64,000 nucleotides of DNA from Mucilaginibacter hurinus (GCF_003324525.1 NZ_QGDC01000002.1:186001-250000); one strand, 5' to 3'. Shown: positions 1-8,805, counted from the first letter of the stretch. Numbers and translations: made by a program. The notes: generated by a model from the letters alone, not told the origin.

Positions 1-956
1 CGCAGGAAGGAGAGGAGTTCTTTTTAAAACCAATGAACTGCCCTCACCATTGCGAAATTTATAAGTCTAAACCGCGCTCATATAAAGATTTGCCTGTACG
101 CTTTGCCGAATTTGGCACGGTTTACCGTTATGAGCAAAGCGGCGAGTTACACGGCTTAACCCGTGTACGCGGGTTTACGCAGGATGATGCGCATTTATTT
201 TGCCGTCCAGACCAGGTAAAAGACGAATTTAAAAAGGTTATTGACCTGGTACTATATGTATTTGGCGCTTTAGGTTTTGAAAACTATACGGCGCAGGTAT
301 CGTTGCGCGATCCGGAAAACAAGGCTAAATATATTGGTACAGACGAGAACTGGGAACTGGCAGAATCAGCTATTATTGAGGCTGCCGCCGAAAAGGGTTT
401 GACTACCGTTGTTGAATTAGGCGAAGCGGCATTTTACGGCCCAAAGCTTGATTTTATGGTGAAAGATGCCCTGGGACGCAAATGGCAATTAGGTACTATA
501 CAGGTTGATTACAACCTGCCTGAGCGCTTTGAACTGGAATACACCGGCAGTGATAATGCAAAGCACCGCCCTGTTATGATACATCGCGCGCCTTTTGGTT
601 CGCTGGAGCGTTTTGTGGCTGTTTTAATTGAGCATTGTGCCGGGAACTTCCCGCTGTGGTTATCGCCTGAGCAATTTATAATTCTTCCTATCTCCGAAAA
701 ATATGAAGATTATGCAAAAAAACTTTCTGATGTGTTAAAAGATTCCGATATTTGCGGGCTAATTGACTTCAGAGACGAGAAAATCGGAAGGAAGATACGC
801 GACGCTGAAATTAAAAAGATCCCGTATATGCTGATAGTTGGCGAGAAGGAAGCTACTGAAGAGGTAGTGTCTGTTCGTAAGCATGGTCAGGGTGATTTAG
901 GGAGCATGAGCGTTGAAGAGTTTAAAGAATTAATAATTAAAGAAATAACAGTATAA
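1..956 (+). CDS. thrS: Threonyl-tRNA synthetase, C-terminal part (5' end cut by window)
   Basis: Charges tRNA-Thr with threonine in the cytoplasm. The reading frame is already open at base 3 and passes straight through the class II motif 2 region (PMNCPHH, with the zinc-ligand Cys), so the ATG at 33 is internal and not the start. Motif 3 appears as the APFGSLER stretch, and the last ~100 residues are the anticodon-binding domain ([10 protein letters not shown], then [10 protein letters not shown]). About 318 residues are present of a family of ~640. The stop is one base before the TTG start of infC, giving the conserved thrS-infC-rpmI-rplT order. Identification is secure. Confidence 0.97.
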   Translation, partial: QEGEEFFLKPMNCPHHCEIYKSKPRSYKDLPVRFAEFGTVYRYEQSGELHGLTRVRGFTQDDAHLFCRPDQVKDEFKKVIDLVLYVFGALGFENYTAQVSLRDPENKAKYIGTDENWELAESAIIEAAAEKGLTTVVELGEAAFYGPKLDFMVKDALGRKWQLGTIQVDYNLPERFELEYTGSDNAKHRPVMIHRAPFGSLERFVAVLIEHCAGNFPLWLSPEQFIILPISEKYEDYAKKLSDVLKDSDICGLIDFRDEKIGRKIRDAEIKKIPYMLIVGEKEATEEVVSVRKHGQGDLGSMSVEEFKELIIKEITV

Positions 957-957
957 C

Positions 958-1524
958 TTGGCATTAAACAGACCTTTCAACAGAGGACCCAGGCCACCTT
1001 TTAAGAAAAAAGAGGCCGAACATAATATCAATCAATTTATTAAGGCACCAGAAGTGCGTCTTGTTGGCGATAACATAGAAACTGGTGTTTATTCTTTGAG
1101 AGATGCGTTAGCTATAGCTACCCAGCAAGAGTTGGACCTTGTTGAAATATCACCAAATGCTAACCCCCCGGTTTGTAAGGTAATAGACTATAACAAGTTT
1201 ATTTACGAGCAAAAAAAGAAGCTTAAGGAGATAAAAAGCAACGCCAAGCAAACTGTTATTAAAGAAATAAGATTTGGCCCGAATACCGATGATCATGACT
1301 TTGAGTTTAAACTTAAGCATGCTATCAAATTCCTGGAGTCGAACGAAAAGGTAAGGGCTTACGTGCATTTTAAAGGCCGCGCTATTGTTTATAAAGAGCA
1401 GGGAGAAATTCTGTTACTGAAATTTGCACAGGCACTTGAAGATGTAGGGAAGGTGGAGCAATTACCTAAGCTTGAAGGTAAGCGGATGTTTTTAACCGTA
1501 GCGCCAAAAGGCGGTAAAAAGTAA
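958..1524 (+). CDS. infC: Translation initiation factor IF-3
   Basis: IF-3 binds the 30S subunit, proofreads the start codon and start tRNA, and prevents premature 50S joining. The protein is 188 residues, with the N-terminal domain signature (INQFIKAPEVRLVGDN, GVYSLRDAL) from about residue 24 and the C-terminal domain (KEIRFGPNTDDHDFEFK) from about 103. I place the start at the TTG at 958 because an in-frame TAA lies at 946-948 and no ATG precedes the conserved core. The start follows the thrS stop by one base, implying translational coupling. A rare start codon is typical of infC in other bacteria, where it allows IF-3 to repress its own translation; that role here is inference. Confidence 0.95.
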   Translation: MALNRPFNRGPRPPFKKKEAEHNINQFIKAPEVRLVGDNIETGVYSLRDALAIATQQELDLVEISPNANPPVCKVIDYNKFIYEQKKKLKEIKSNAKQTVIKEIRFGPNTDDHDFEFKLKHAIKFLESNEKVRAYVHFKGRAIVYKEQGEILLLKFAQALEDVGKVEQLPKLEGKRMFLTVAPKGGKK

Positions 1525-1644
1525 TATTAGTTCAACGGCGGGTGGTTGATTAGAGATTGGTTTAAGTCCTGAATCAAACCTTCGAAGTTCGAAATAAAAA
1601 TAAAACGTTGAGAAACGTCTAAACACAAACAAATAAATAGAGTT

Positions 1645-1845
1645 ATGCCAAAAATGAAAACCAATTCCAGTGCTAAAAAGCGTTTCAAGCTTACTGGGAC
1701 AGGTAAAATCGCAAGAAAAAACGCATACAAAAGCCACATCTTAACCAAGATGTCAACAAAACGTAAGCGTAACTTAGGTCAGACCAGCTTAGTAAGTGAT
1801 GCTGACACAGGTAACGTAAAGCGTATGCTTTGTATCGGAAAGTAA
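1645..1845 (+). CDS. rpmI: 50S ribosomal protein L35
   Basis: A 66-residue basic protein of the large subunit. It starts [20 protein letters not shown], the L35 signature, and the length is normal for the family. It lies between infC (120 bases upstream) and rplT (77 bases downstream), the universal order. In other bacteria the leader before rpmI carries autoregulatory structure recognised by L20; the 120-base gap here could hold one, but I could not identify a recognisable L20-binding fold by eye. Confidence 0.96.
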   Translation: MPKMKTNSSAKKRFKLTGTGKIARKNAYKSHILTKMSTKRKRNLGQTSLVSDADTGNVKRMLCIGK

Positions 1846-1922
1846 TTAAACAAATTTTTAACCAGGTATTAGAGTTTTAAAGATCACCGTAAAGGGGCAC
1901 TCACTACCAAAAACAAAACAAG

Positions 1923-2267
1923 ATGCCACGTTCAGTAAATGCAGTAGCGTCACGCAGACGCAGAAAAAGGATCTTGAACCTCGCCAAAGGTTATTGGGGT
2001 TCACGCAGCAAGGTTTATACTATTGCTAAAAACACAGTAGAGAAAGGTTTACAGTACGCTTACCGCGACCGTAAAACCAAAAAAAGAGAATTCAGGGCTT
2101 TATGGATCCAGCGTATCAACGCTGGTGCACGCCAGCATGGAATTTCATACTCACAATTAATGGGCAAATTAGCTGCTAAAGAAATCGGTCTTAACCGTAA
2201 GGTTTTAGCTGATTTGGCTATGAACAACCCGGACGCTTTCAAAGCGATTGTTGAAGCAGTAAAATAA
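1923..2267 (+). CDS. rplT: 50S ribosomal protein L20
   Basis: A 114-residue early-assembly protein of the 50S subunit, binding 23S rRNA. The N-terminal basic arm ([17 protein letters not shown]) and the [20 protein letters not shown] core are characteristic, and the length is normal. It is the last gene of the thrS-infC-rpmI-rplT unit and is followed within 35 bases by a strong intrinsic terminator. Confidence 0.97.
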   Translation: MPRSVNAVASRRRRKRILNLAKGYWGSRSKVYTIAKNTVEKGLQYAYRDRKTKKREFRALWIQRINAGARQHGISYSQLMGKLAAKEIGLNRKVLADLAMNNPDAFKAIVEAVK

Positions 2268-2300
2268 TAAAAGTTGTAACAACTATGTTGCAAAAATTAA

Positions 2301-2333
2301 CCGCCTGATTATCAGTAATCAGGCGGTTTTTTG
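2301..2333 (+). terminator. Intrinsic terminator after rplT
   Basis: An 11-bp GC-rich perfect stem (arms 2301-2311 and 2316-2326, loop TCAG) is followed directly by a T-run. It closes the thrS-infC-rpmI-rplT transcript. Confidence 0.9.
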
Positions 2334-2398
2334 TTTTGGTGGTGTATCTAAACGTTAAATTTTAATTAGATATTAACAACAGATCTTATTACCCCAAT

Positions 2399-3067
2399 AT
2401 GAATCTGACCTTAAAAGCAATTAAAAAGATTGACGACTTTGCGCCCTATGCCGAGCAAATGCCGGGCGTAGTTATTATCCACCACGTGGGTAACTTTAAC
2501 GTGGTTTATATGACATCTAATGGCCTTCAGCAATTAGGCGTTACGTTAGATGAGCTGCAACAAATGGGTACCGAATATTACCCGCGTTTTTTTAACATTG
2601 AGGATTATGAGACTTTCATACCCAAGATGGAAAATCTCCTTAAAAAAAATGACCCTACACAATCTTTTTCTTACTTCCAACAGGTAAAAATTGTTGGTAA
2701 AACCGGTTGGACGTGGCATATCAGCTCCACACGTATTTTTATGCAGGATGACGATGGCAAACCGTTTTTGTCAATAACTACAGCTATCCCTATAGACAGG
2801 ATGAAGCATATTGAAGCAAAGGCCGAGCGACTACTGAAAGAGAACACTTTTCTTCGTAAAAACTCTAAGGCTTTCAGCTCACTCAGTAAACGTGAACAAA
2901 TTATACTGAAGTTGGTAGCTATAGGTAAAAGTTCACCAGAAATAGCACAGGAGTTATTTATATCACCCGAAACTGTGCAGACTCATCGCCGTAACATTAA
3001 ACAAAAGTTAGGCATATCCACCGGGTATGAATTTACAGAATATGCCAGCGCGTTTGACCTGATATAA
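2399..3067 (+). CDS. PAS-like sensor with LuxR-type DNA-binding domain
   Basis: A 222-residue cytoplasmic transcription regulator. The first ~140 residues have a PAS-like layout (VVIIHHVGNFNVVYMT, later TGWTWHISSTRIF), followed by a short helical linker. The C-terminal ~60 residues are a clear LuxR/GerE helix-turn-helix (LSKREQIILKL, SSPEIAQELFISPETVQTH, RRNIKQKLG). It lacks a receiver domain with a phospho-acceptor Asp, so it probably senses through the PAS fold; no ligand can be named. It is monocistronic and converges on the SRPBCC gene across a shared hairpin. Confidence 0.85.
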   Translation: MNLTLKAIKKIDDFAPYAEQMPGVVIIHHVGNFNVVYMTSNGLQQLGVTLDELQQMGTEYYPRFFNIEDYETFIPKMENLLKKNDPTQSFSYFQQVKIVGKTGWTWHISSTRIFMQDDDGKPFLSITTAIPIDRMKHIEAKAERLLKENTFLRKNSKAFSSLSKREQIILKLVAIGKSSPEIAQELFISPETVQTHRRNIKQKLGISTGYEFTEYASAFDLI

Positions 3068-3074
3068 TAGAAAT

Positions 3075-3109
3075 GGTTTCATACCTGTAAAATATACCGG
3101 TATGAAACC
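3075..3109. terminator. Putative bidirectional terminator hairpin
   Basis: A perfect 11-bp inverted repeat (3075-3085 with 3099-3109) sits between two convergent genes. The T-runs after it are weak, so termination is inferred from position and stem quality. Confidence 0.5.
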
Positions 3110-3124
3110 CATCTTTATTGTAGG

Positions 3125-3880
3125 TTATGAAAACGACTGATTAGTATCGTTTTGCTGTTGACCGCTAAGCACTTTAGGCTCATTATCAATATCCATGTAC
3201 TGTTTAAAATTTTGTACATCATCGTTCACCATGTTTTTAAACATAGGGTTAATTATATGAGCAATGCTGGCACCAAATCCACCGGCCGGAGGCTGGTAAG
3301 TGATAACGATATCTATCAATGTACCGCCTTCTTCCGAATCGCGGAAACGAACTTTGCCTGCATTATCAACAACTGATCCGGGCAAGGAGCTCCAGCCTAT
3401 CATATAACCCGGCTCGTCTTTCACAATTTCGGCATCCCAGCTAACCTTTGCAACGTTAGCCGGCAATTTAAGCACCCAATGCGAACGGCGTTGGTCAATA
3501 ACCTGCACGCTCTCCAGGTGTTTCATAAACAACGGCAAATTCTCCAGGTTGCGCCAAAACTCGTACACCTGCTGGCGTGGTTTATTAATACGGAATGATG
3601 ACCGGATGTTTACGTTCACGGTATCGTCGGTACCTGTTTTGCCCATTTGCGTGTAAAGTTCGCAATGGCCGGTAAAGCCGCGGTTTAAGAGGTAGCCGCC
3701 AGCACCAATTTTAAGTATGCTTGTAAACGGGCTTCTGAATAAATTTTTGAATCCCGAGATACCCATTTTTATACCGCCTGCAATTGAAATGTAACGTTCA
3801 GGCCAGGTAAGGTTAACAGGGCCGCAATCCTGGGCGGTACCCTTATAGCGGTTTATTAGTTGTAATGCTGTATTTGTCAT
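3125..3880 (-). CDS. SRPBCC-domain protein with N-terminal DUF2892-like membrane region
   Basis: A 251-residue protein. Residues ~30-70 (ISIAGGIKMGISG, then LKIGAGGYLLNRGFTGHCELY) resemble the short DUF2892/YgaP membrane hairpin. Residues ~90-225 form a polyketide cyclase/START-like SRPBCC domain (VNIRSSFRINKPRQQVYEFW, ENLPLFMKHLESV, and a Trp-Ser-Ser-Leu-Pro-Gly-Ser turn). Family members are thought to bind hydrophobic ligands, and no substrate can be named. The C-terminal ~20 residues are polar and probably disordered. No operon partner. Confidence 0.8.
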   Translation of the reverse strand: MTNTALQLINRYKGTAQDCGPVNLTWPERYISIAGGIKMGISGFKNLFRSPFTSILKIGAGGYLLNRGFTGHCELYTQMGKTGTDDTVNVNIRSSFRINKPRQQVYEFWRNLENLPLFMKHLESVQVIDQRRSHWVLKLPANVAKVSWDAEIVKDEPGYMIGWSSLPGSVVDNAGKVRFRDSEEGGTLIDIVITYQPPAGGFGASIAHIINPMFKNMVNDDVQNFKQYMDIDNEPKVLSGQQQNDTNQSFS

Positions 3881-3973
3881 GGTAATTTTATTGGTACTGA
3901 TTTATAAACAGCAATACTTGGGCTAAGTTTTGTTTAAATTAAAAAAGCCAATTATTAGTAAATAAAATACCTG

Positions 3974-4004
3974 GTTGCAGATACCGATTGTTATCGTAAA
4001 TTTG
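3974..4004 (+). promoter_or_regulatory. Bacteroidota-type promoter for the cobalamin operon
   Basis: TTG at 3975-3977 and TAAATTTG at 3997-4004 are separated by 19 bases. This matches the -33/-7 consensus for the Bacteroidota primary sigma factor. It would start transcription a few bases before the riboswitch. Confidence 0.65.
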
Positions 4005-4007
4005 TGC

Positions 4008-4184
4008 CGCTTTGGTTCCTGTAAGTAACTTACTTAAAGGATTAAAAGGGAATACGATGTAAATCCGTAACTGTCCCGCAGCTGTAAGCTCCATGCACCT
4101 TAGCCCATTCAATTAGCCACTGCCAGCTTTAAAGCTGGCGGGAAGGCCGGGCAAAGGGGAGTAAGTCAGAAGACCTGCCAAACA
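4008..4184 (+). ncRNA. Cobalamin (B12) riboswitch
   Basis: Contains the conserved cobalamin aptamer core (AAAAGGGAA ... GTAAATCCGTAACTGTCCCGC, 4043-4079) and a good B12 box ending GTCAGAAGACCTGCC (4165-4179). The outer P1 stem can form between TTTGG at 4011-4015 and CCAAA at 4178-4182. A variable arm contains a perfect 18-base palindrome at 4122-4139. It precedes a TonB-dependent receptor and B12-uptake-like genes, so it should switch the operon off when adenosyl- or other cobalamins are plentiful. No intrinsic terminator lies between it and the receptor start, suggesting control of translation. Confidence 0.93.
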
Positions 4185-4291
4185 TTAATTTATTCACAGC
4201 TTTCGGGGATTGAAGCTTGAATGTGCACCGCTGTAATTAGCTCCGCTCATTTAATACTAACTCCCTTTCATGTTTGGTGCTAATTTTTCAA

Positions 4292-6316
4292 ATGAAGAAT
4301 AACATATCGTTTTTTTTTAGCCGCTTGAGCCTGTATAACGGCCGCTGTTATCTATCGTTATGCTTCCTGTTGATAAATTACATTGCAAACGCGCAAACAG
4401 ATACGGCGGCAACATTAAATCAGGTAGATATCAAATCAAGCGTGGCGCCACAATTACAAACATCAACGCCGGCTCAAACCATAAACCAGATAGATTTTCT
4501 GCGTACAAATTCTTTTAACGTTGCTGACGCAATAAGGAATATGGCCGGCATCAACATTCGGGATTATGGTGGTATAGGGGGGTTAAAGACGGTTTCGGTA
4601 CGCAGCCTCGGCGCCAATCATACCGCGGTGCTGTATGACGGTGTACAAATAAATGATGCGCAAAACGGCCAGATAGATCTTAGTAAATTTAACCTTAATA
4701 ACATACAGGGAATTACATTATATAATGCCCAGCCTGACGATATATGCATGCCGGCCCGTTCATTTGCGGCCGCCAGCATTTTATCCATTACTACAGTAAA
4801 ACCCAATCTTACCCAAACAAAGCCTTATAAAATAATAGCTGGTATAAAAGGTGGCAGCTTTGGTTTATATAATCCAAACCTGCAATGGCAGCAACGATTG
4901 GGTAAACGCTGGTCGTTTATATTAAATACATACGCGCAGCACGCCAATGGACAGTACAGGTTTAAAGAAGACAAAGATGGTTCAGATACACTGGCTATAC
5001 GGCGAAACTCAGATGTTAGAATATACCAGGCCGACGGTGGTTTATATTGGACAAAATCTGACAGTAACAAATTTAGCTTCCAGGTAAATTATTACAATGC
5101 CGATAGGGGATTGCCCGGCCCCAACGTACTGTATGTTTCATATGATGGTCAACGCTTGTATAACAGGGATATTTTCCTTCAATCGGCATACCGTTTTATT
5201 GCCAAAAACAGCTTACAGTTGTTGCTGAACAGCAAAATATCTCAAAATTACCTCAGGTATGTAAATCCCAACACCCTCAACAACCAGGGTAAAACAGATG
5301 AACGAACCACCCAGCGCGAAGTGTACCAATCCGTTGCGTTATCGTTTAAACTGCTGCCACAGTTGGAAGTATCTTACGCTGGCGACTTTGTTTTAAGCGA
5401 TGTAGAAATTAATGTTTTTAACGCCTCACCGCAAAGGTTTGCCGCTTACAATGTAATGGCTGGTAATTTAACTTTTGGGAGATTACAGTTGCAGGGTAAT
5501 TTATTGCATACCTATATAAACGAATCTGCGAATACAGGTTTGGCCGCACAGGCAAGATCAGCTTATACCCCGACTTTGATTGGCAAGCTGCAGCCATTTA
5601 AAGCTGTACATCTATATATAAGGGCATATTATAAAAATATTTTCCGTCCGCCAACCCTGGCGGAGCAATATTACTTTGCTATAGCGCCGCGTCCGTTAAG
5701 GCCTGAATATGTAAAGCAATATAACCTTGGTGTAGTATACGGTAAAAATTTCAACGGTATCTTAAAATATATGAGCCTTTCTGCGGATGCATATTATAAT
5801 AAGGTTAAAGATAAACTGATATTTTTGCCCACAAGGTCGCCGGAAACCCCTTCAGTGGTAAATCTTGGCCTGGTAAACATCCGCGGCCTGGATGTAAATA
5901 TTAAAAGCAAAATTGAGCCTGCGCATGATTGCACTGTTTTGGTTTCTGCAAGCTATACACACCAGCGTGCTGTCAATGTTACCAATCCAACCGACTCTTA
6001 TTACGGCAACCAAATACAATATACACCCCTAAACTCTGCTGCCGTTAATACCGGGTTGCAGTACAAAAAATTCGGGGTTAACTATAATTATACTTTATCA
6101 TCGCACAGGTATGATGGATTTAATAATAATGCTCAATCATTTTTACCCGCATATGCCGTAAGCGATGTCTCTTTCACGTATAACCCCCACCTGCAGCGTA
6201 AGCCTATATTGGCCGCTGTAGAACTAAACAATATTTTTAATAAAAATTATTCCGTTATACAAAGCTATCCCATGGCTGGCCGCTCAGTGCGCTTAACTTT
6301 TCAAATAACAATTTAA
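4292..6316 (+). CDS. btuB: TonB-dependent outer-membrane receptor, BtuB-like
   Basis: Predicted to import vitamin B12 or other corrinoids across the outer membrane with TonB-ExbBD energy. The ATG at 4292 gives 674 residues and a plausible signal peptide (MKNNISFFFSRLS..., ending near ANAQT); an upstream TTG at 4274 would add six unlikely residues. The plug domain follows (DAIRNMAGINIRDYGG, SVRSLGANHTAVLYDGVQIND), then a ~500-residue beta-barrel ending in an aromatic/hydrophobic last strand (RSVRLTFQITI). The B12 riboswitch upstream and the BtuG-like gene 14 bases downstream support the substrate. There is no SusC-type carboxypeptidase-like N-terminal extension. Confidence 0.87.
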   Translation: MKNNISFFFSRLSLYNGRCYLSLCFLLINYIANAQTDTAATLNQVDIKSSVAPQLQTSTPAQTINQIDFLRTNSFNVADAIRNMAGINIRDYGGIGGLKTVSVRSLGANHTAVLYDGVQINDAQNGQIDLSKFNLNNIQGITLYNAQPDDICMPARSFAAASILSITTVKPNLTQTKPYKIIAGIKGGSFGLYNPNLQWQQRLGKRWSFILNTYAQHANGQYRFKEDKDGSDTLAIRRNSDVRIYQADGGLYWTKSDSNKFSFQVNYYNADRGLPGPNVLYVSYDGQRLYNRDIFLQSAYRFIAKNSLQLLLNSKISQNYLRYVNPNTLNNQGKTDERTTQREVYQSVALSFKLLPQLEVSYAGDFVLSDVEINVFNASPQRFAAYNVMAGNLTFGRLQLQGNLLHTYINESANTGLAAQARSAYTPTLIGKLQPFKAVHLYIRAYYKNIFRPPTLAEQYYFAIAPRPLRPEYVKQYNLGVVYGKNFNGILKYMSLSADAYYNKVKDKLIFLPTRSPETPSVVNLGLVNIRGLDVNIKSKIEPAHDCTVLVSASYTHQRAVNVTNPTDSYYGNQIQYTPLNSAAVNTGLQYKKFGVNYNYTLSSHRYDGFNNNAQSFLPAYAVSDVSFTYNPHLQRKPILAAVELNNIFNKNYSVIQSYPMAGRSVRLTFQITI

Positions 6317-6330
6317 CATATATATTAATC

Positions 6331-7404
6331 ATGAAACAATTACAACTTAGGTACTTATTTATCGCACTGGCGCTTGGTGCCTCTTTGGCATCATGCCGTA
6401 AAGATAAAAATGAACCAACAGACACTTTTGAAACTCCTGACGTTTTGATTTTAAGCCAGGGTAACATTGGCAAAAACAACAGTTTGGTTTCGTCATATAA
6501 CTTCACATCAAATAACCTTGTAACCGACGCATTTTCGGCGGTGAACGGGCGCGGCATCGGCGATACCGGCAATGACATCAAACAATACGGCTCAAAAATT
6601 TATATAGTAGTAAATTACTCAAGTACAGTAGAGGTTATAGCGTCTCGTTCGTTAAAGTCGCTTAAGCAAGTTCCTTTAATGAATGGCGCTACGCCACGTC
6701 AGCCGCGCAGTATAGCGTTTTACCAGAACAAGGCCTACGTATCATCGTATGACGGTACCGTAGCCGTTATAGATACAGCATCGTTAACTGTTGATAAATT
6801 TATAAACGTAGGGCGCAATCCGGAGCAGTTAGCGGTTGCAAATGGTAAACTATATGTAGCCAATTCCGGTGGGCTTGACTACCCAAATGTTGACAACACA
6901 GTAAGTGTGATTAATCTGAATACAGGCACTTTGGTGAAAACTATCACTGTGGGGGATAATCCTTATGGTGTGGCAGTTGATAAAGGAGGCGATGTGTATG
7001 TGTCGGCTTACGGCGTTTATTACGGACCGGAAGACCCGCTTAACACCAGCGCCTCGTTAGCTGTAATAAATAGCGCTACCGACGAAGTGAAAACAAAAAA
7101 TGATTTCTTTGGAAGTAACTTTACCATTAGCGGGAATTTTGGTTACTATTTAAATTGGGATAGCACAATAAGTGTATATGACACTGATAAAGAAGTTGTT
7201 ATAAAGGATAATTTAATAAGTGATGGCACAACTTTTAAAGCTGCATATAATTTAACGGTGGCTGATAATGGTGAGTTTTTTGTTACTGATGCTAAAGATT
7301 ACAGTTCCGACGGCGAACTATTTATTTTTGACAGCTCGGGTAAAAAACGTCATACCCTTACAACAGGGATTAATCCAAGTGCGGTATTGATCGTTAAAAA
7401 GTAG
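6331..7404 (+). CDS. Surface lipoprotein beta-propeller, BtuG-like (YncE/DUF5074 family)
   Basis: A 357-residue lipoprotein. The signal peptide ends in a lipobox with Cys at residue 22 (LASC), followed by a charged RKDKNEP stretch consistent with surface export in Bacteroidota. The rest is a seven-bladed-type propeller with repeated units such as YVSSYDGTVAVIDTASL, YVANSGGL and NTVSVINLNTGTLVKTI. In Bacteroides, the lipoprotein BtuG is a beta-propeller that captures B12 and caps BtuB. Fold, lipidation, and position directly after a riboswitch-controlled BtuB make this a strong candidate for the same job. Direct homology to BtuG was not tested. Confidence 0.8.
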   Translation: MKQLQLRYLFIALALGASLASCRKDKNEPTDTFETPDVLILSQGNIGKNNSLVSSYNFTSNNLVTDAFSAVNGRGIGDTGNDIKQYGSKIYIVVNYSSTVEVIASRSLKSLKQVPLMNGATPRQPRSIAFYQNKAYVSSYDGTVAVIDTASLTVDKFINVGRNPEQLAVANGKLYVANSGGLDYPNVDNTVSVINLNTGTLVKTITVGDNPYGVAVDKGGDVYVSAYGVYYGPEDPLNTSASLAVINSATDEVKTKNDFFGSNFTISGNFGYYLNWDSTISVYDTDKEVVIKDNLISDGTTFKAAYNLTVADNGEFFVTDAKDYSSDGELFIFDSSGKKRHTLTTGINPSAVLIVKK

Positions 7405-7464
7405 CAACATTAAACTGTTTTCTATTTACAGGATTATATGTAATTTCGCTCAACAACATTGATC

Positions 7465-8043
7465 ATGTCAAAAACAAGTATGAATAATAGAAACACTGTC
7501 CTTATCCTGATGATTTTGGGTGCTGTAGCAATGCGCTTTTTAACTTATCAGCTGCCATTAATGAGCAACTTTACACCTGTTGGTGCAGTAGCGTTATTTG
7601 GTGGCGCTTATTTTACCGATAAATGGAAAGCCTACCTGGTACCTTTAGTAACACTTTTTTTAAGCGACATGGTGATCAATTACATGTATGCAGAAAGAAA
7701 TATCATCGATTATTCAGCGACCTTTTGGGTATACTTAAGTTTCGCTATTATGGTGTTTATAGGTACCCAAATCAAAAAGCCTAACTTTATAAATGTAACA
7801 GCCGGATCTTTATTGTCTGTTATAATATTTTGGTTATTAACAGATTTGCCGTGGTTATATGGAGGTGAATTATATCCGCATACGTTAGCCGGATATGGTC
7901 AGTCATTGGTAGCCGCTATACCATTTCAAAAAAATATGTTATTTGGCGATGCTTTGTTTGGCTTATTATTATTTGGCGGGTTTGAGTTGGCAAAAACTAA
8001 ATTCGTATCGTTACGCAGCAGGCACGAACAATTAGCCATGTAA
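7465..8043 (+). CDS. DUF6580-type integral membrane protein, putative cobalamin-linked transporter component
   Basis: About 192 residues with five or six hydrophobic segments and short loops. The ATG at 7465 is preferred over the TTG at 7459. The overall shape (FTPVGAVALFGGAYF, then TDKWKAYLVPLVTLFLSDM) resembles ECF-transporter substrate-binding (S) subunits, and the family is annotated as putative transport proteins. As third gene behind a B12 riboswitch it may move cobalamin, cobalt or a precursor across the inner membrane. No energy-coupling (EcfA/T) or BtuCD genes are next to it. Substrate is inference. Confidence 0.72.
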   Translation: MSKTSMNNRNTVLILMILGAVAMRFLTYQLPLMSNFTPVGAVALFGGAYFTDKWKAYLVPLVTLFLSDMVINYMYAERNIIDYSATFWVYLSFAIMVFIGTQIKKPNFINVTAGSLLSVIIFWLLTDLPWLYGGELYPHTLAGYGQSLVAAIPFQKNMLFGDALFGLLLFGGFELAKTKFVSLRSRHEQLAM

Positions 8044-8060
8044 TTGTATTTAATAGAGAT

Positions 8061-8098
8061 AAAAAAAAGCGGCCTGCATTTACAGGCCGCTTTTTTTT
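8061..8098 (+). terminator. Intrinsic terminator of the cobalamin operon
   Basis: A GC-rich 8-bp stem (8069-8076 with 8083-8090) is followed by eight T residues and preceded by an A-run. It ends the riboswitch-btuB-btuG-like-DUF6580 transcript before the sirtuin gene. Confidence 0.92.
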
Positions 8099-8115
8099 GT
8101 GGCAAATAAACCATT

Positions 8116-8805
8116 ATGAAACATATTGTTGTATTAACCGGCGCGGGAATAAGCGCCGAAAGCGGCCTGAAAACTTTCAGGGACAGCGACGGGTTATGGG
8201 AAGGTTACAATATTGAAGACGTGGCCACACCACAGGCATGGCAGCGTAATCCACAACTGGTACAAGACTTTTACAACGCCCGGCGCAAAAACGTTTTGGA
8301 AGCTACACCTAACCCGGCACACTATGCTTTGGTTGAGTTGGAAAAGAAGTATAAGGTTACCATTATCACTCAAAATATAGACGACCTGCACGAACGCGCC
8401 GGCTCATCCACTGTGATGCACCTCCATGGGATTATTACACGAGCGCAAAGCAGCTTAAATCCAAATTTAACTTATCCTATAAACGGGTGGGAGCTAAAAA
8501 TGGGAGAGAAGTGCGAATTGGGCTCGCAGCTACGCGCTAATGTTGTTTGGTTCGGCGAAGATGTTCCGTTGATCAGTAAAGCAGCGGGTGTATGTTCTAC
8601 GGCGGATATGTTCATTCTAATCGGATCATCGTTGGCCGTATATCCCGCTGCAGGACTAATAAATTATGTTCCGCTAGGGGCATTGAAATACATTGTTGAC
8701 CCGAAAATTCCGCATGTAGGTCATATCGACAACCTTTTAAAAATTGAAGAGGTTGCCACTGTAGGAGTGGTGGGCATAGTTGATAATTTATTGAAAATTG
8801 AATAA
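8116..8805 (+). CDS. cobB: NAD-dependent protein deacylase, sirtuin class III (CobB/Sir2)
   Basis: Removes acyl groups from lysine using NAD+, giving O-acyl-ADP-ribose. The 229-residue protein shows the NAD-binding GAGISAESGL (9-18), TQNIDDLHERAG (85-96) and the catalytic His in HLHG (His104). Tyr53 and Arg56 (FYNARR) form the YxxR pair that selects succinyl/malonyl groups in SIRT5-type enzymes, so desuccinylase activity is likely. The structural zinc cysteines are missing (a single Cys in that module), as in many Bacteroidota members. The start codon lies 18 bases beyond the preceding terminator; no partner gene. This CobB is a sirtuin and is unrelated to cobyrinic acid synthesis despite the neighbouring B12 operon. 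Confidence 0.93.
   Translation: MKHIVVLTGAGISAESGLKTFRDSDGLWEGYNIEDVATPQAWQRNPQLVQDFYNARRKNVLEATPNPAHYALVELEKKYKVTIITQNIDDLHERAGSSTVMHLHGIITRAQSSLNPNLTYPINGWELKMGEKCELGSQLRANVVWFGEDVPLISKAAGVCSTADMFILIGSSLAVYPAAGLINYVPLGALKYIVDPKIPHVGHIDNLLKIEEVATVGVVGIVDNLLKIE

Noticed and set aside
4274-4291. Upstream TTG start adding six residues to the BtuB-like protein
   Set aside because: It overlaps the predicted regulatory pairing and spoils the signal peptide; ATG 4292 is a better start.
8701-8805. Repeated DNLLKIE units at the sirtuin C-terminus as a tandem duplication
   Set aside because: The nucleotide sequences differ, and both lie in helices that normally have this pattern in the family.
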